Source: Zingiber officinale (Eukaryota; Streptophyta; Magnoliopsida; Zingiberales; Zingiberaceae). Taken from it: DNA of 64,000 nt. The notes under the pieces are model-generated. The model ran no database searches. It saw only the letters and a list, made by a program, of their open reading frames with translations, and was not told where the DNA came from. Positions 12,080-23,011 of this stretch are shown here, piece by piece. The DNA is taken from contig NC_056001.1 in assembly GCF_018446385.1 (NCBI RefSeq), positions 8,203,600 to 8,267,599 on the forward strand, read 5' to 3'. Position numbers and translations under genes: made by a program. Within the stretch, counting starts at the first letter, position 1, and every line of letters starts with the position of its first letter.

Positions 12080-12330
12080 ACACTCAAACGACAACGGTTT
12101 TATACCAAACCGTTGTCTTTTTGCCTTTTAGCAACGGTTTTAACAAAAACCGTTGTCTTTTAGCATTTTTTTTGGCCTACGACAACGATTTTTAAAAATC
12201 GTTGTCTATTTATGTTTTTTTAAGACTACGACAACGATTTTTAAATGCTACAACACAGTTTTTGAAAACTGTTGTCTATGTGCCCTTTTTTTTGGGATTA
12301 CGACAACAGTTTTTAAAAGCCGTTGTCGAT
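12080..12330. repeat. CACTA left subterminal hairpin array
   Basis: Successive short palindromic units, each an ACAACGGTTTT-like arm facing its complement AAACCGTTGTC, are spaced about 50-60 bp apart. Such subterminal repeats are normally the transposase-binding sites of CACTA elements. Confidence 0.85.
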
Positions 12331-12489
12331 TAAGTGATGTTGAATACTGGTATTTTTTTTCCTTCGTCGTTTTTTCCCCTTCGCCAATTTTTGCCCCGCT
12401 TTTTTTCTTTCCCTCTCCCCGAAAGTTTTTTTGCCGCCGCATTCCACCCTTTTATCTTCTCAATCCATCCCTCTTTTCTCTTTTCTCAC

Positions 12490-12588
12490 AATCTCTCGCT
12501 CACCGGAGCCGCGCAGGAGCAGCAGCAGTCCACGAGTCCATTAAGGACGCCCTCACGGGCAAGACCTCCGACATGAAATCCACTAACA
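12490..12588 (+). pseudogene. Possible captured first exon or 5' UTR in the CACTA element
   Basis: A GC-rich stretch ends in AACA followed by GTAAGT, a strong donor-like site. It holds a short frame with text such as KDALTGKTSDM, which I do not recognise. It could be a 5' UTR from the captured gene or part of a different one. The pyrimidine-rich DNA before it (12360-12480) could have served as promoter or leader, but this is a guess. Confidence 0.35.
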
Positions 12589-13215
12589 GTAAGTGTCCTC
12601 TACTTCTTCCTCCTGCATCTTCTCGTCGAAAACCCTAGATGCTCCACTGCCTTCCATCCTAGATGGGCCTCAGGTTCGCTTCTGCCATATGCGTCGCTGC
12701 CGCCTCAACTAAAAGGCCTCTCTATCATGCACTCTTCAACATGCGACTCAGTGATCAAACACAAACCCTAATGAAAACGAACCTGCGATGGAGGAAGAGA
12801 TCTCTGCTGCTCTTGGACAAACTTCTTCTCCGCGTACTCGCCACTGTCACTGACACCCTTCGCCTCCCCGCCTCCCTCATTTTCAAATCATTTGTGGGGT
12901 TTTGTTCCTTACATATTTTTTATGCTTGTTTCTGCCCAAATAGAGTCCTTTTTGTGACCTATTTCTGGGTAAATTTTTGTCACAAAATCTTCAATTTTTT
13001 GACTGATTTCAGGTCGATTCTTAGGGCTTCCAGTCGTGAGATGTTGGTGTTCAAGCTTAGTAGAGTTTTGAATCTACTCATCCCTTTTTCAATGATTTCC
13101 AGCATCAATTTGGATTTTTCTGGTGAGTATAGCCTCCTGCTCTATTCCAGCTTTCGGTATATCAAGTTTAAAGATTTTTAAGAGCTCGATTTCAACCTCT
13201 AGTGTGAAATTGCAG

Positions 13216-13367
13216 ATGGGTTTCGTGAGGTATACAGGCTGCCAAAATGGGAATTTTACCTACTTCGATTTAAATCTATTCACTGCAATGATTTAGCTCA
13301 TGATCAAAGTAAACTTAAAGGATTAATCCAGAGCCTATGGGAACTTTCTGAATTCATTTTATTTAAG
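13216..13367 (+). pseudogene. Unrecognised putative exon in the CACTA element
   Basis: The stretch is preceded by TTGCAG and followed by GTATTC. If the first codon is completed from an upstream exon, it stays open for its full 152 bp and would encode about 51 residues including EVYRLPKWEFYLLRF. I cannot name the family. It may come from a second captured gene, since it does not read like the polyamine oxidase N-terminus. Confidence 0.4.
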
Positions 13368-13759
13368 GTATTCTTTCCTTTAATGGTCATCCCTTTAGTT
13401 TTCTTTGTATCAGTATATTGTTATGTTACATATCTTTTTTTTGTGGGAATACTGAAGCTAGTTACATGATTATCTGTCATAATTGCAAATAAAACTAAAT
13501 TTTTATGTTTGGGGTGTTTTCTGTTGTCAGTCTTATTATTGGGGTACTTTCTGAATTATTTTTAGAGTTCAACCATGTGGAAGGAAAATGCATTTGGTAA
13601 ATATATATACAACACGACAAAATATGTTGCTTGTTCTTGTGTTGGATTTATTATTAATTATGTTTTTTTTCATGGTGTTAAAATATATTCTAGTTTGCAT
13701 TTTACTGCTTCACATCAACATATATATCTATATATATATTGACTTAAATTTTCTTGCAG

Positions 13760-14653
13760 CATCATTCTATCAGAAGACTGAAGCAAGGCAATCTCACTCT
13801 CCTTCTGCCATTGTCATTGGTGGTGGATTTGCAGGGATTGCAGCTGCTCATGCACTGAAAAATGCAGCTTTTCAGGTGTTATGTCGATATAAATTAACAG
13901 TTTTTTCAGTTGCCTTTACATATTAGATTCTAAGTTCTGATATGAATGTAGTGTGTGAAGTGGCTGGGTAATTTGTATCACATGGAAGTTTATTTTTTAT
14001 TCCTTAGGTTGTGCTTTTAGAATCTCGGGATAGAATTGGTGGTCGAGTTCACACTAACTACTCATTTGGTTTTCCTGTTGACATGGGAGCAGCCTGGTAT
14101 GCTTCTCTTTTTTTGTGTTTTTGTTTTCATTCCTTCTGAAGAGGATTGTGGCCAGCCTTCAAAATTTCAGTGACTAGAAGTTTTAATTTGGACACTTCAG
14201 GTTGCATGGTGTCTGCAACGAGAATCCATTGGCATCTTGGATTGGAAGACTTGGTCTACCAATTTATCGAACTTCTGGTGACAATTCTGTCTTGTATGAT
14301 CATGACTTGGAGAGGTAATGGTTAACTGAATAACTAACAGATATCACTGATCATGGAGACTATAATCTTATGGAGACAAATTTATTTCTATTTTTCAGCT
14401 ACGCACTCTTTGATGGTGATGGACATCAAGTGCCTCAAGATCTAGTGGAAAAAGTTGGTAAGGTGTTTGAAACCATTCTGGAAGAGGCAAGTTCTTTATT
14501 AACCTTATATCTGCAGTGTTGATAACTTGGAAATATTTCTCTTGTGAAATGACTATTCAACGTTTACAGGCTAACAAACTCAGGTATGAAACAAATGAAG
14601 ACATGTCTATAGCACATGCTATTAAGCTAGTCATGGAGAGGCATTCAATATGA
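13760..14653 (+). pseudogene. Captured polyamine-oxidase-like gene fragment, five exons
   Basis: Exons are 13760-13875, 14008-14096, 14201-14314, 14399 to about 14486, and 14570 to about 14653. The joined reading contains the Rossmann dinucleotide-binding motif AIVIGGGFAGIAAAHAL, then [14 protein letters not shown] and [15 protein letters not shown], the FAD-binding signature of plant polyamine oxidases (amine oxidases acting on spermine and spermidine, PAO2-4 type). The splice sites are GT-AG except the fourth intron, which appears to be GC-AG (AG before GCAAGT). The reading runs open across all five exons and meets TGA at about 14651, so most of the catalytic domain is absent. It is a transduplicated fragment; the parent gene is elsewhere. 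Confidence 0.85.
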
Positions 14654-14759
14654 TGCATTATTAATGAATTAAGTCTACTTTATGAGATTTCAGATTTTTT
14701 TTATTATTCATAGGCATTTAGTTTAGATCAAGTGACATTTCTTTATCTTCTTCTTACAG

Positions 14760-14960
14760 GTGGAGTTTGAAGGATTAGGAGAATTAAGAAGCGAGGATGA
14801 AGAAGATGAAGGATTAGGAGAATTAAGAAGCAAGGATGAAGAAGATGAAGGCATTTAGTTTATCTTCTTTCTTTATCGACTTGGTCCACTTCGATCCAAG
14901 TACGATGCAAACATGGCAAGGATGAAGAAGATGAAGGATTAGGAGAATTAAGAAGTAGTG
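14760..14960 (+). repeat. Internal tandem duplications (AGGATTAGGAGAATTAAGAAG)-type
   Basis: A block of about 50 bp containing GGATTAGGAGAATTAAG and GATGAAGAAGATGAAG is repeated twice in tandem and a third time nearby. A short GGCATTTAGTTTA run from 14713 is also copied after it. It is preceded by an acceptor-like CTTACAG. This looks like filler from imprecise repair. Confidence 0.7.
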
Positions 14961-15274
14961 TTTTGTTACTCTTCTAGTGTTGTACATGGTAAAAGTAGTT
15001 CAAATGATCCAACTCTTCAAAACTGGATATCAAGATTAGGATGTTGTGTTACTCTTCTAGGATTAGGATGTTGTGTTGTTCTACCTTTGTTTTAATAGTG
15101 TCGTTGTCATTTTGTTGGCTGCTTTTGAAATTTCTTCGGAATCTTGTAAATATTATTTTTGAATGTTAGAAAATTATATGTTAAATTTTATTTACAAATT
15201 TAGTATTTTGAATGATTTATAATACTAGAAAATTGTATAATAAATTTTAATATTTTTTTTATTTTTTATCAAAA

Positions 15275-15545
15275 AAAGATAACGGTTTTTCACTGTTGTC
15301 GTAAATAGTTTAAAACTATTGTTGAAGACCCTGTTATTAAAGGTAGACGCTCAAAGACAACGGTGAAAAATTGTTGTCTTTGAAGGAAAAGACAACAGTT
15401 TTTCACCGTTGTAAAAACTGTTGTCTTTGTCTTCAAAGACAACGGTTAAAAACTGTTGTCTTTGAGTACCCCCTTTAACAACACAGCCTTTAACAACAGT
15501 CTGAAAGGGGCTACGACAACGGTGAAAAACCGTTGTTGTAAGGCT
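15275..15545. repeat. CACTA right subterminal hairpin array
   Basis: Repeated GACAACGGTGAAAA and AAACTGTTGTC arms face one another in several palindromic units, mirroring the left end. The 3' terminal inverted repeat follows at 15545-15559. Confidence 0.85.
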
Positions 15546-15903
15546 TTTTTCTTGTAGTGTCCTAATTAGTAGTCTACTTGTTCTCAAGTGTTTGTGAGTG
15601 TTGTGGTGAGGTTTCTCCACCCACAAGGAGCTACTTGAGATAGCCGGAGTTTACCGGGGACTAATCCACCGACGGATCAGGATCGTCCACCTCAAGGACA
15701 CGCCGTGGAGTAGGAGCCCTAATCTCCGAACCACGTTAAAGGAAACGTGTTAGCGGTTTGCTTGTTTTTCTTTCCTTTAGTGTTTTGCTTGTTTGTTTTT
15801 GTTTGTATTTCTGCTGCGCATACTAACGAGTGTAGGAAGCAATCGATTTGGGGGTACCGTCTATCCAACCCCCCTTCAAGCCAGCCACCGATCCCTTACA
15901 AGT

Positions 15904-15916
15904 GGTATCAGAGCCA
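15904..15916 (+). other. Copia-2 primer-binding site (tRNA-iMet)
   Basis: TGGTATCAGAGCC two bases after the 5' LTR end at 15901. Confidence 0.92.
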
Positions 15917-15964
15917 AGGTCGCACTTCACCGGACTAATCGTCGAGAAGAGCAAATATAAGAAG

Positions 15965-17325
15965 ATGACCGGCTTGATAGAACCGCCAAAGTTTGAAGGC
16001 GGAGGTTTATGGGACATCACATATTGGATGATGAAGATGGAAGTCTTCTTCAACACGGATTGGGATACCATGATGGTGATCAAGGAACCGTTCGAAGTCC
16101 CAAAAGATAAGAAAGGGAAGAAGCTCCGACCACGATATTGGACGGAGGAGCAAACCTCGAGATCGGAGGCAAACAATAAGGTATAATATCAATTTTAATT
16201 GATATGTTGCCTTCTAATGTGATGAGGTGTGTAGGTGAGTACGAGAATGCTCATAATTTGTAGAGCAAGATAAAGAAGGCTCAATGGGAAGAACTCATGC
16301 CTACACACGAAGAAGAAAAATCCGAAGAAAAAGATGAAGTGGTCCAAGAGGAGAAGAAGGACCAATCGGATGTGGAGACCAATTCAACATCAAAAGAAGA
16401 AGAACCCAAGGAGATGGGTTTAATTGCTCAAGTTGAGGAGGAGCAAATGGAAGTTGAGCCATGCTCAACATCCGAGGAGGAGAAGGAAGATGAGGCATTA
16501 TCTACATCCTCAAGAATTGAAGAAAAGTCCAAGGCAAGTGAAGAAGAAGAGGTCTTAGAAGTGTTCAATCTAGCAAGCACCTCCACCGAAACGAAGTCAA
16601 AGGACCACATAATTTGCTTCGGGTGCAATGAGAAGGGACACTACAAGAGTAGGTGTCCAATGGGTAAGAAGAAGATAAATCCTAAACCCGTTCAAGTTAA
16701 TTTAAACACTAACAAGGGTTGTAGGAATGAAGAAGCACAAAGAAGTAGAATGCGCATCGTATGCTTCACATGTGGGGAGAAGGGACACTACCATACAAAA
16801 TACCCAAAGAAGAGGGAGATCAAGAAGCTTGCGCATTTAAAGAAGTGGGAGAAGAAGAAGAGGAGCTTAAATCAAGGGGGAGCTTCAAGGGTAAGGGAGG
16901 TATATCCTAACTTGAAGTTTAATCCAAATTTAAACTCCTCCATGCATGTTAGAAATAATTGCTATTATTTACCCATGCATAATTTTGGCTTTAGATATCA
17001 TGATAGAAATAGGATAATTGTAGATCATAACCCTAGAAGACCAATTCATGATAAATCAAGAAATGATAGACCTAAGGAGAACCATGACATTAATCCCAAG
17101 AAGGGGAGACATATACTTAGAAAAGGTAGGTCTAGGAATGTCCATTGTGGACATATTGATTCCAGGTTTAGGAACCTAGAAAGGGAAAATCAAGCTTTGA
17201 AGGCAAAGCTTGATCGTTTGGAGAAAACCCTAGAAAGATTCAATGTTGGATCTAAGGGTTTGGGCATGGTGTTGGGTAGCCAAAAACCCAACAATGATAG
17301 ATCGGGTTTAGGATACCGATCTAAT
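15965..17325 (+). pseudogene. gag: Copia-2 gag, 5' part (frame broken near 16187)
   Basis: The start is placed at 15965 (MTGLIEPPKFEGGG), just after the leader. The first 74 codons match Copia gag (YWMMKMEVFFNTDWD) and end at a stop at 16184-16186. A second open frame from 16297 is Glu-rich, then carries two CCHC zinc knuckles. The first, CFGCNEKGHYKSRC, is complete; the second, CFTCGEKGHYHTKY, has Tyr where the last Cys should be. A coiled coil (LERENQALKAKLDRLEKTL) follows. Copia-3 interrupts the gene at GLGYRSN. The 16187-16296 gap suggests a deletion within the capsid region. Confidence 0.88.
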
Positions 17326-19733
17326 TGTTGGAGTGTATACTGAAAGCCTAAGCTTTTGTAAACATTCATTATGAATAAAGAATCACATTTGGTCAAATTG
17401 TCTACATTTGTTTGTAGTTTTTCATTTAATTTATATTGTAGATAACATAGTATGTGGTGTCACATGCAGAAGATGATGTTATCAGTACCTTATGAATTAT
17501 AAACAGTAGCTCACGACCAAAATGGAAAGGAACAAACCATTAGAAGGTCGTAGTGTAATTAGGTATTAGTTTATCTTGACTATATAATTACACTAGTACA
17601 CTTAGAGTGTATTGAGTAGGACCATTTGAGGTCGTTTCTTTTATACTGACTTTATAAAGGAATAAAGACCTCAGTTATTATGGAAGTGTGTGCTCTTAAT
17701 CCTAATATAATAACAAGCATATATATTTGATATTTATTTCTTTAATTTATCAATGGGTGAGATTTAGTTCGATGAATCAATAAACCCGATAAGTTGGGAA
17801 ATGATATCACTTATAGTGTGTGTTGTTGATTATAGAAGGAAACTGTGTCCTAGAGATACTAGGTTGATAATGTCCCCAAGAGGAGCTCATAAAGATTGTC
17901 ATGTTAAACTCTGCAGGTGGACTTAGTCTGACATGACAATAAGGTTGAGTGGTACTACTCTTGGACTTAGATATTAATTAAATGAGTTGTCAGTAACTCA
18001 CTTAATTAATGGACATTCGATATCTTAAACACAGGGAGACTAACACACTCATAATAAGAAGGAGCCCAAAAATGTAATTTGGGATTGGTGCGGTAGTTCA
18101 ATGATAGTTCTCTAGTGGAATGAATTATCATTGATAAAATTAAGTTGTGTGTTCGGGGCGAACACGGGATGCTTAATTTTATCGGGAGACCAAAACCAAT
18201 TCCTCCTCTCGGCCCCTATCGTAGCCTCTTATTTATAGAGTTCTATACCCACCTATACCCACCTTCTATACCCACCCAATGGGGGCCGGCCAAGCTAGCT
18301 TGGGAACCAAGCTAGGGCCGGCCTAGGTATAAAATTGGGTGGCCGGCCCTAGCTTGAACCCAAGCTAGTAGGGCCGGCCAAATTAAAATAAAAAAGAAAT
18401 TTAATTTTAATTTTTATTATTATGTGGAAGATATAATTTAAAGAGAATTAAAATTAAAATATCTCTCTTGTAAAAGATCTACAAAAGATTAAAGAAAGAG
18501 ATTAGATCTCTTTCCTTATTTGTAGATTGGAGAGATGTTTTATTTTTTCTTTAGAAATTATTCACATGTTGATAAAATTAAAATTATAGAAATTTCCTTT
18601 TATCAACCATGAAGAGATTTTAAATAGAAATTTTATTTTTTAAAATTTCCGGAAACAAATTAGGAAGTTTTAATTGTTGATTAAAACTTGTCCAATTTGT
18701 TCTCCAATGATGTGGCCGGCCATGAGATTGTAATTAGGGAAATTTTATTTTATTTTTCTCAATTAAATCATGTCAAGGAAATTGAGGAAATTTTATTGTA
18801 ATTAAATTTCCTAATTTGCCTAGGCCAAGGAATATAAAAGAAGGGGTGAGGGTGCCTTCAAGAGATAACCCTTATTATTTTCTCTCCCTCTTTTCCTTGG
18901 TGTTGTGGCCGGCCATCATCTCTTCTCTTCTTCCTCTTTGTGGTGGCCGAAACTTTCTATTGCTTGGAGCTCTTGTGGAGGCCGGAGACTACTTGGAGAA
19001 GAAGAAGAAGAAGGAGAGGAAACTTGCATCTCTTAGAGCTTGGTTGGTGTTTTCTTCTTCCTTGGTGAAGCTTTCTTGTTTTGGCCGAACCTAGCTAGGA
19101 GGAGAAGAAGGTGCTTGGTGGTTTCTCATCTCGGAAGATCGTTGCCCACACAACGTCCGAGATTAGAAGAGGAATATGGTAGAAGATCAAGAGGTTTTTC
19201 TACAAGGTGTAACTAGTAATTTTTCTTTCCGCATCATGCTAGTTATTTATGGAAATAATACCAAATACAAGAGGCTTACGTTCTAGAATTTCGAATATGT
19301 TTTTCGATGTTGTGTTCTTTTGTTTTTTCTTTTCCTTGTGATTTGATTGTTCCTTTTGGTTAACCTAAAGTTATTTTAGGAAATTAAATATTAGATTTCT
19401 ATAAAAGGTTTTGTCTAGTCGGTGGTGGTTGCTCCCATATCCAAGAAGGCCATGTGCCTCGCCACGTCAGTACTGGGAACCAATTATGAAAATTAATATT
19501 TAATGGAATTAATAACTTAAGGAGACTTGGGTCGAACGTGTTAAGTTCCGCAGGAGATCCAAGTCAAAACCTAAAAGAACAAATAGATTAAGTTTTGGAT
19601 CAAACGTATTAAGTTCCGCAGGCGATCCAAAATTTAATTTAAAAGAGCATATGGTAGCTAGGAAAAAGGTTCAGACCTTTGTACAAAATTTTTGTACAGT
19701 GGAACCTATAGGTTTTCCGAGTAGCAACCAACA
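17326..19733 (+). repeat. Copia-3 5' LTR (2408 bp)
   Basis: Begins TGTTGGAGTG and ends CCAACA. It holds repeated GGCCGGCC sites with AAGCTAGCTTGG-type inverted repeats around 18285-18375, a TATAAAA box at 18833-18839, and the sequence block at 19408-19500 that recurs inside Copia-4. A 92-codon open frame (18816-19094) is present in both LTRs but overlaps the TATA box and lacks any domain. Confidence 0.94.
18833..18839 (+). promoter_or_regulatory. TATA box of Copia-3 5' LTR
   Basis: AATATAAAAGAAGGGG is repeated at 26267-26273 in the 3' LTR and has counterparts in solo LTR-2 and LTR-3. It is the likely promoter by position. Confidence 0.6.
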
Positions 19734-19735
19734 AT

Positions 19736-19747
19736 TGGTATCAGAGC
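19736..19747 (+). other. Copia-3 primer-binding site (tRNA-iMet)
   Basis: TGGTATCAGAGC follows the 5' LTR by two bases. Confidence 0.93.
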
Positions 19748-20845
19748 TAGGGTTTTGCCTCTGTGTATTTGGTATTTAGTTTAATTATGCACATGTAATA
19801 CATAATTTAGGCAGGATAATAGTAGGATGTGCTAACTTTGTGGATGCAGGATCCAACTATTATGGCTTTTAGTTATTATGTGTGTGATTGGACCCTTGGA
19901 CATGTCAAGGGCATTTATTTGTGTGTGCATGATTGTATTCAAATACAGCAGGTGCTGTATTTAGTTTTATTAGGATTTTATTTTTGATCTAGACACATGT
20001 ACATTCCTTTTATGGAATATAGGATCAAAATGTAAAATTCTATTTATGTCGCGGATCGAATCTTGCAAAGCGTGGAACCTTCTGAGGACCAGAGGCGCAG
20101 CGGAACTAGGAGCAAGATGGATGCGACAGCTAGACCCGGTGGCGGTGGCCAAATATGGCAGCAGCTTGGGATGACAACACACGGAGGATAATTAAAAGCC
20201 ATAATAGTTGAAAATTAAATTTTCTATTTATTGCTTTTATATTATGCTGTGTGTGCATGTTAGTTTACAAGTTTTAGTAGGCTAGCATAGTTAAAATTCC
20301 TCATTTATAAATAACTAAGTGGGAGAAGGATTTTTAAATAAATCCCATGGTCTCCATTACTGGTTTGTAAGTGATACAAACAAGCTTGCGCGTTGGCTCT
20401 GAGTGCCTTCCTCCATAACGGATGAGCTTGTTTGCGGATCACTAGAACAGACTTCCATTTATGGATGACTATAGGAAGTTAATTAAGAGCGTGTGATCTT
20501 CCCCAACGGAAGGGGCATAATGTTATTAATGGACTTAGTGTCAAGTAATGGTATACACTTAGACACATCTAATAGTATCCTCCCCAACGGAGTCACTGCT
20601 ATTATTTATATGACCAAATGATACCAACTATTAATTTTATTTGTCAAAAGTTAGGTTGACAAGATAATAAAATTAATGGGGTTAAAACCCTCCTTTTACA
20701 AATGTTGAATTTGTATACGTCCACACTAACGTGGCATACAAAATTCACGGTGTTATGAGGTGTTGGTTAATTTAAAATAGTATTGTTTGAGGAATCAATA
20801 TTATTCTAAATTTAGAATTCTGACCAAAAGTTATTTGTGATTCTT
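19748..20845 (+). other. Copia-3 leader, no gene
   Basis: About 1.1 kb between the primer site and gag. No coding frame of merit is visible. Long leaders of this kind are usual in Angela-type elements. Confidence 0.6.
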
Positions 20846-23011
20846 ATGATGACTTTCAACCCACTGTCCATCATACTTCAACAGAATAGACTTACTGGAC
20901 CTAATTATATAGATTGAAAAAGGAACCTGGACATTGTTCTGACTGCTGAAAGCTATAAATTTGTACTGACTGAACCTTGTCCTAATGCACCCACTGGTGA
21001 ATCTACCCAAGAGGAGATTGAATATCATAAGAGATGGGTAAAGGCAGATGAGATGGCGCGGTGTTACATTTTGGCTTCAATGTCAAATGTATTGCAACAT
21101 CAGTATCAAGATTTACCAACAGCTTATGATATTATGAACAATCTCAAGGAGCTCTTTAGTCATCAGGATAGGGCTTCTAGGCAAGAAGCCATGAGAAAGA
21201 TAATGACTGCCACCATGCAAGAGGGTACTCCTGTAAGGGATCATATCCTAAAGATGATGGCTTATCTGAACGAGATACAGATCCTTGGAGGAGAAATTGA
21301 TGGGGAAACCTAGATCGATATGATCCTCCAAACGCTACCTAGAAGTTTTGAGCAGTTCCGCCAGAACTATAATATGAATAAAAGGATTTATTCATTAGGG
21401 GAACTACTGACAGAACTTCAAGCAGCAGAAGGATTATTTCGTCACAATTCTCAAATTCACTTTGCTGAAAATGGTTCTACTTCTAAACCGAGAGGAAAGA
21501 AGAAGAAGAAACAAGCTGGCTCAGCAAAGAAAGTGAATAAATCTCAGAGTACGGGATTTAAAGCTGGAGTGAAGAAGCCGAAGGGCAAATGCTTCATCTG
21601 CAAGCAGGCAGGACATTGGAAGGCGGACTGTCCTCGTAGGAACCAAAACAAAGGTATATCTCATGCTCTAGTTGTTGAAACATGTTTAGCGGTGTTATCT
21701 ACCAGCACCTGGTGTGTAGATACGAGAGCCACTGATCATGTCTGCAATTCCTTGCAGGGGTTCCAGGAAACCCGACGACTATCTGAAGGGGAGATTACCG
21801 TCTACATGGGCAATGCTACTAAGGTGGCAGCTGTTGCAGTGGGAGACGTCGACTTATCTTTTAGTAGAAATAGAAATTTAGTTTTAAGAAATTGTCTTTA
21901 TGTACCCAGTTTTAGAAAGAATTTAATTTCAGTTTCTAAACTGTTTTTAGACGGATATTCAGTTTCTTTCAGTAACGATGTAGTTATTAAAAGAAATAAA
22001 GTGATTATCTGTTCTGGTGCATTAGTTGGCAATTTGTATATTTTAAATCCAATTTCTTCCACAAAGCAAAACATAGAAATTTATAACTCATCTTCTAATT
22101 CTAATAAGAGAAAAGAACTTTCAAAAATGAACCAAGCATATCTTTGGCATCTAAGGCTTGGTCATATTAACTTAAGTAGGATTCAGAGGCTTATAGCCGA
22201 TGGACTTTTGAGTTCATTAGAGTTGGAAAATTTTCCAACTTGTGAATCTTGCTTAGAAGGAAAAATGACCAAGAGGTCATTCAAGGCCAAGGGGTATAGA
22301 GCCAAAGAAGTGTTAGAATTGGTTCACTCTGATTTGTGTGGTCCTATGTCTGTCCAGGCAAGAGGAGGTTTTGAATATTTTGTCTCTTTCATAGATGATT
22401 ATTCAAGATATGGATATATTTACCTAATGCGCCGCAAGTCCGAGTGCTTTGATAAGTTCAAAGAATACAAGGCTGATGTGGAAAAACGATTAGGTAAAAG
22501 TATCAAGACACTACGATCTGATCGTGGTGGCGAATACCTCTTAGGAGAGTTTAGGAATTACTTATCAGAGGCCGGGATTCAATCCCAATTGTCTGCACCT
22601 GGAACACCCCAACAGAATGGTGTAGCAGAACGAAGGAATAGGACTCTTATGGAGATGGTTAGATCAATGATGAGTTATTCAGAATTACCAAATTCGTTTT
22701 GGGGATATGCTCTGGAAACAGCAGTATACGTTCTGAACTTAGTACCTTCTAAATCAGTTTCTTCTACTCCCATAGAATTGTGGAATGGGCGAAACACCCG
22801 TCTCAGACAAATTCGGATATGGGGTCGTACAGAACATGAGCTGACACAAGATGCTGATAAGTTAGCATCTCGTACAGAAGTTCGCGTGTTTGTAGGATAT
22901 CCAAAAGGAACGAAAGGTGGTTTATTTTATAGTCCTAAAGACCGAAGGTCATTGTTAGCACCAATGCTCGCTTTTAGAAGAAGACTATATAATGGATCAC
23001 AAGCCCGATAG
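20846..23011 (+). pseudogene. gag-pol: Copia-3 gag, protease and integrase (two nonsense codons)
   Basis: One frame runs from ATG at 20846 to 23011, broken only by TGA at 20915-20917 and TAG at 21311-21313. Gag text (KRWVKADEMARCYILASM; QEGTPVRDHI) leads to a zinc knuckle CFICKQAGHWKADC at about 21590. The protease has WCVDTRATDHVCN, where the active-site Gly is replaced by Arg. Integrase shows HLRLGHIN, CESCLEGK, and the three catalytic acids in HSDLCGPM, RSDRGGEY and NGVAERRNRT. The C-terminal FVGYPKGTKGG motif is present. The zinc and catalytic residues of integrase are therefore preserved, but the protease is probably dead. Confidence 0.9.

Larger units (their letters stand above)
12054..15559 (+). 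mobile_element. Gene-capturing non-autonomous CACTA transposon (Pack-CACTA)
   Basis: The termini are CACTACAAGAAAAA and its inverse, with a 3-bp target duplication TCC at 12051-12053 and 15560-15562, diagnostic of the CACTA (En/Spm) superfamily. The subterminal regions hold arrays of ACAACGGTTTT-type inverted repeats. No transposase text is seen, so it is non-autonomous. The interior (about 12490-14860) carries host-like exons with splice sites, five of which encode the N-terminal part of a polyamine-oxidase-like flavoenzyme. The Copia-2 3' LTR provides the empty site. Confidence 0.92.
11334..15901 (+). repeat. Copia-2 5' LTR, interrupted by the CACTA element
   Basis: The LTR sequence is 11334-12050 plus 15560-15901. 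It aligns with 28555-29622 and starts TGTTGGAGC and ends TTACA. It contains a cluster of CAGTCGACTG palindromes at about 11770-11965, a TATATAA box at 11996-12002, and the CACTA insertion 50 bp below that box. Confidence 0.92.

Noticed and set aside
12663..13181. 172-codon frame upstream of the captured PAO exons
   Set aside because: Crosses probable splice sites and reads like translated intron and UTR; no domain seen.
18816..19094. 92-codon frame present in both Copia-3 LTRs
   Set aside because: It overlaps the TATA box, has only a partial counterpart in solo LTR-2 and no known domain. Its presence twice is explained by LTR identity.
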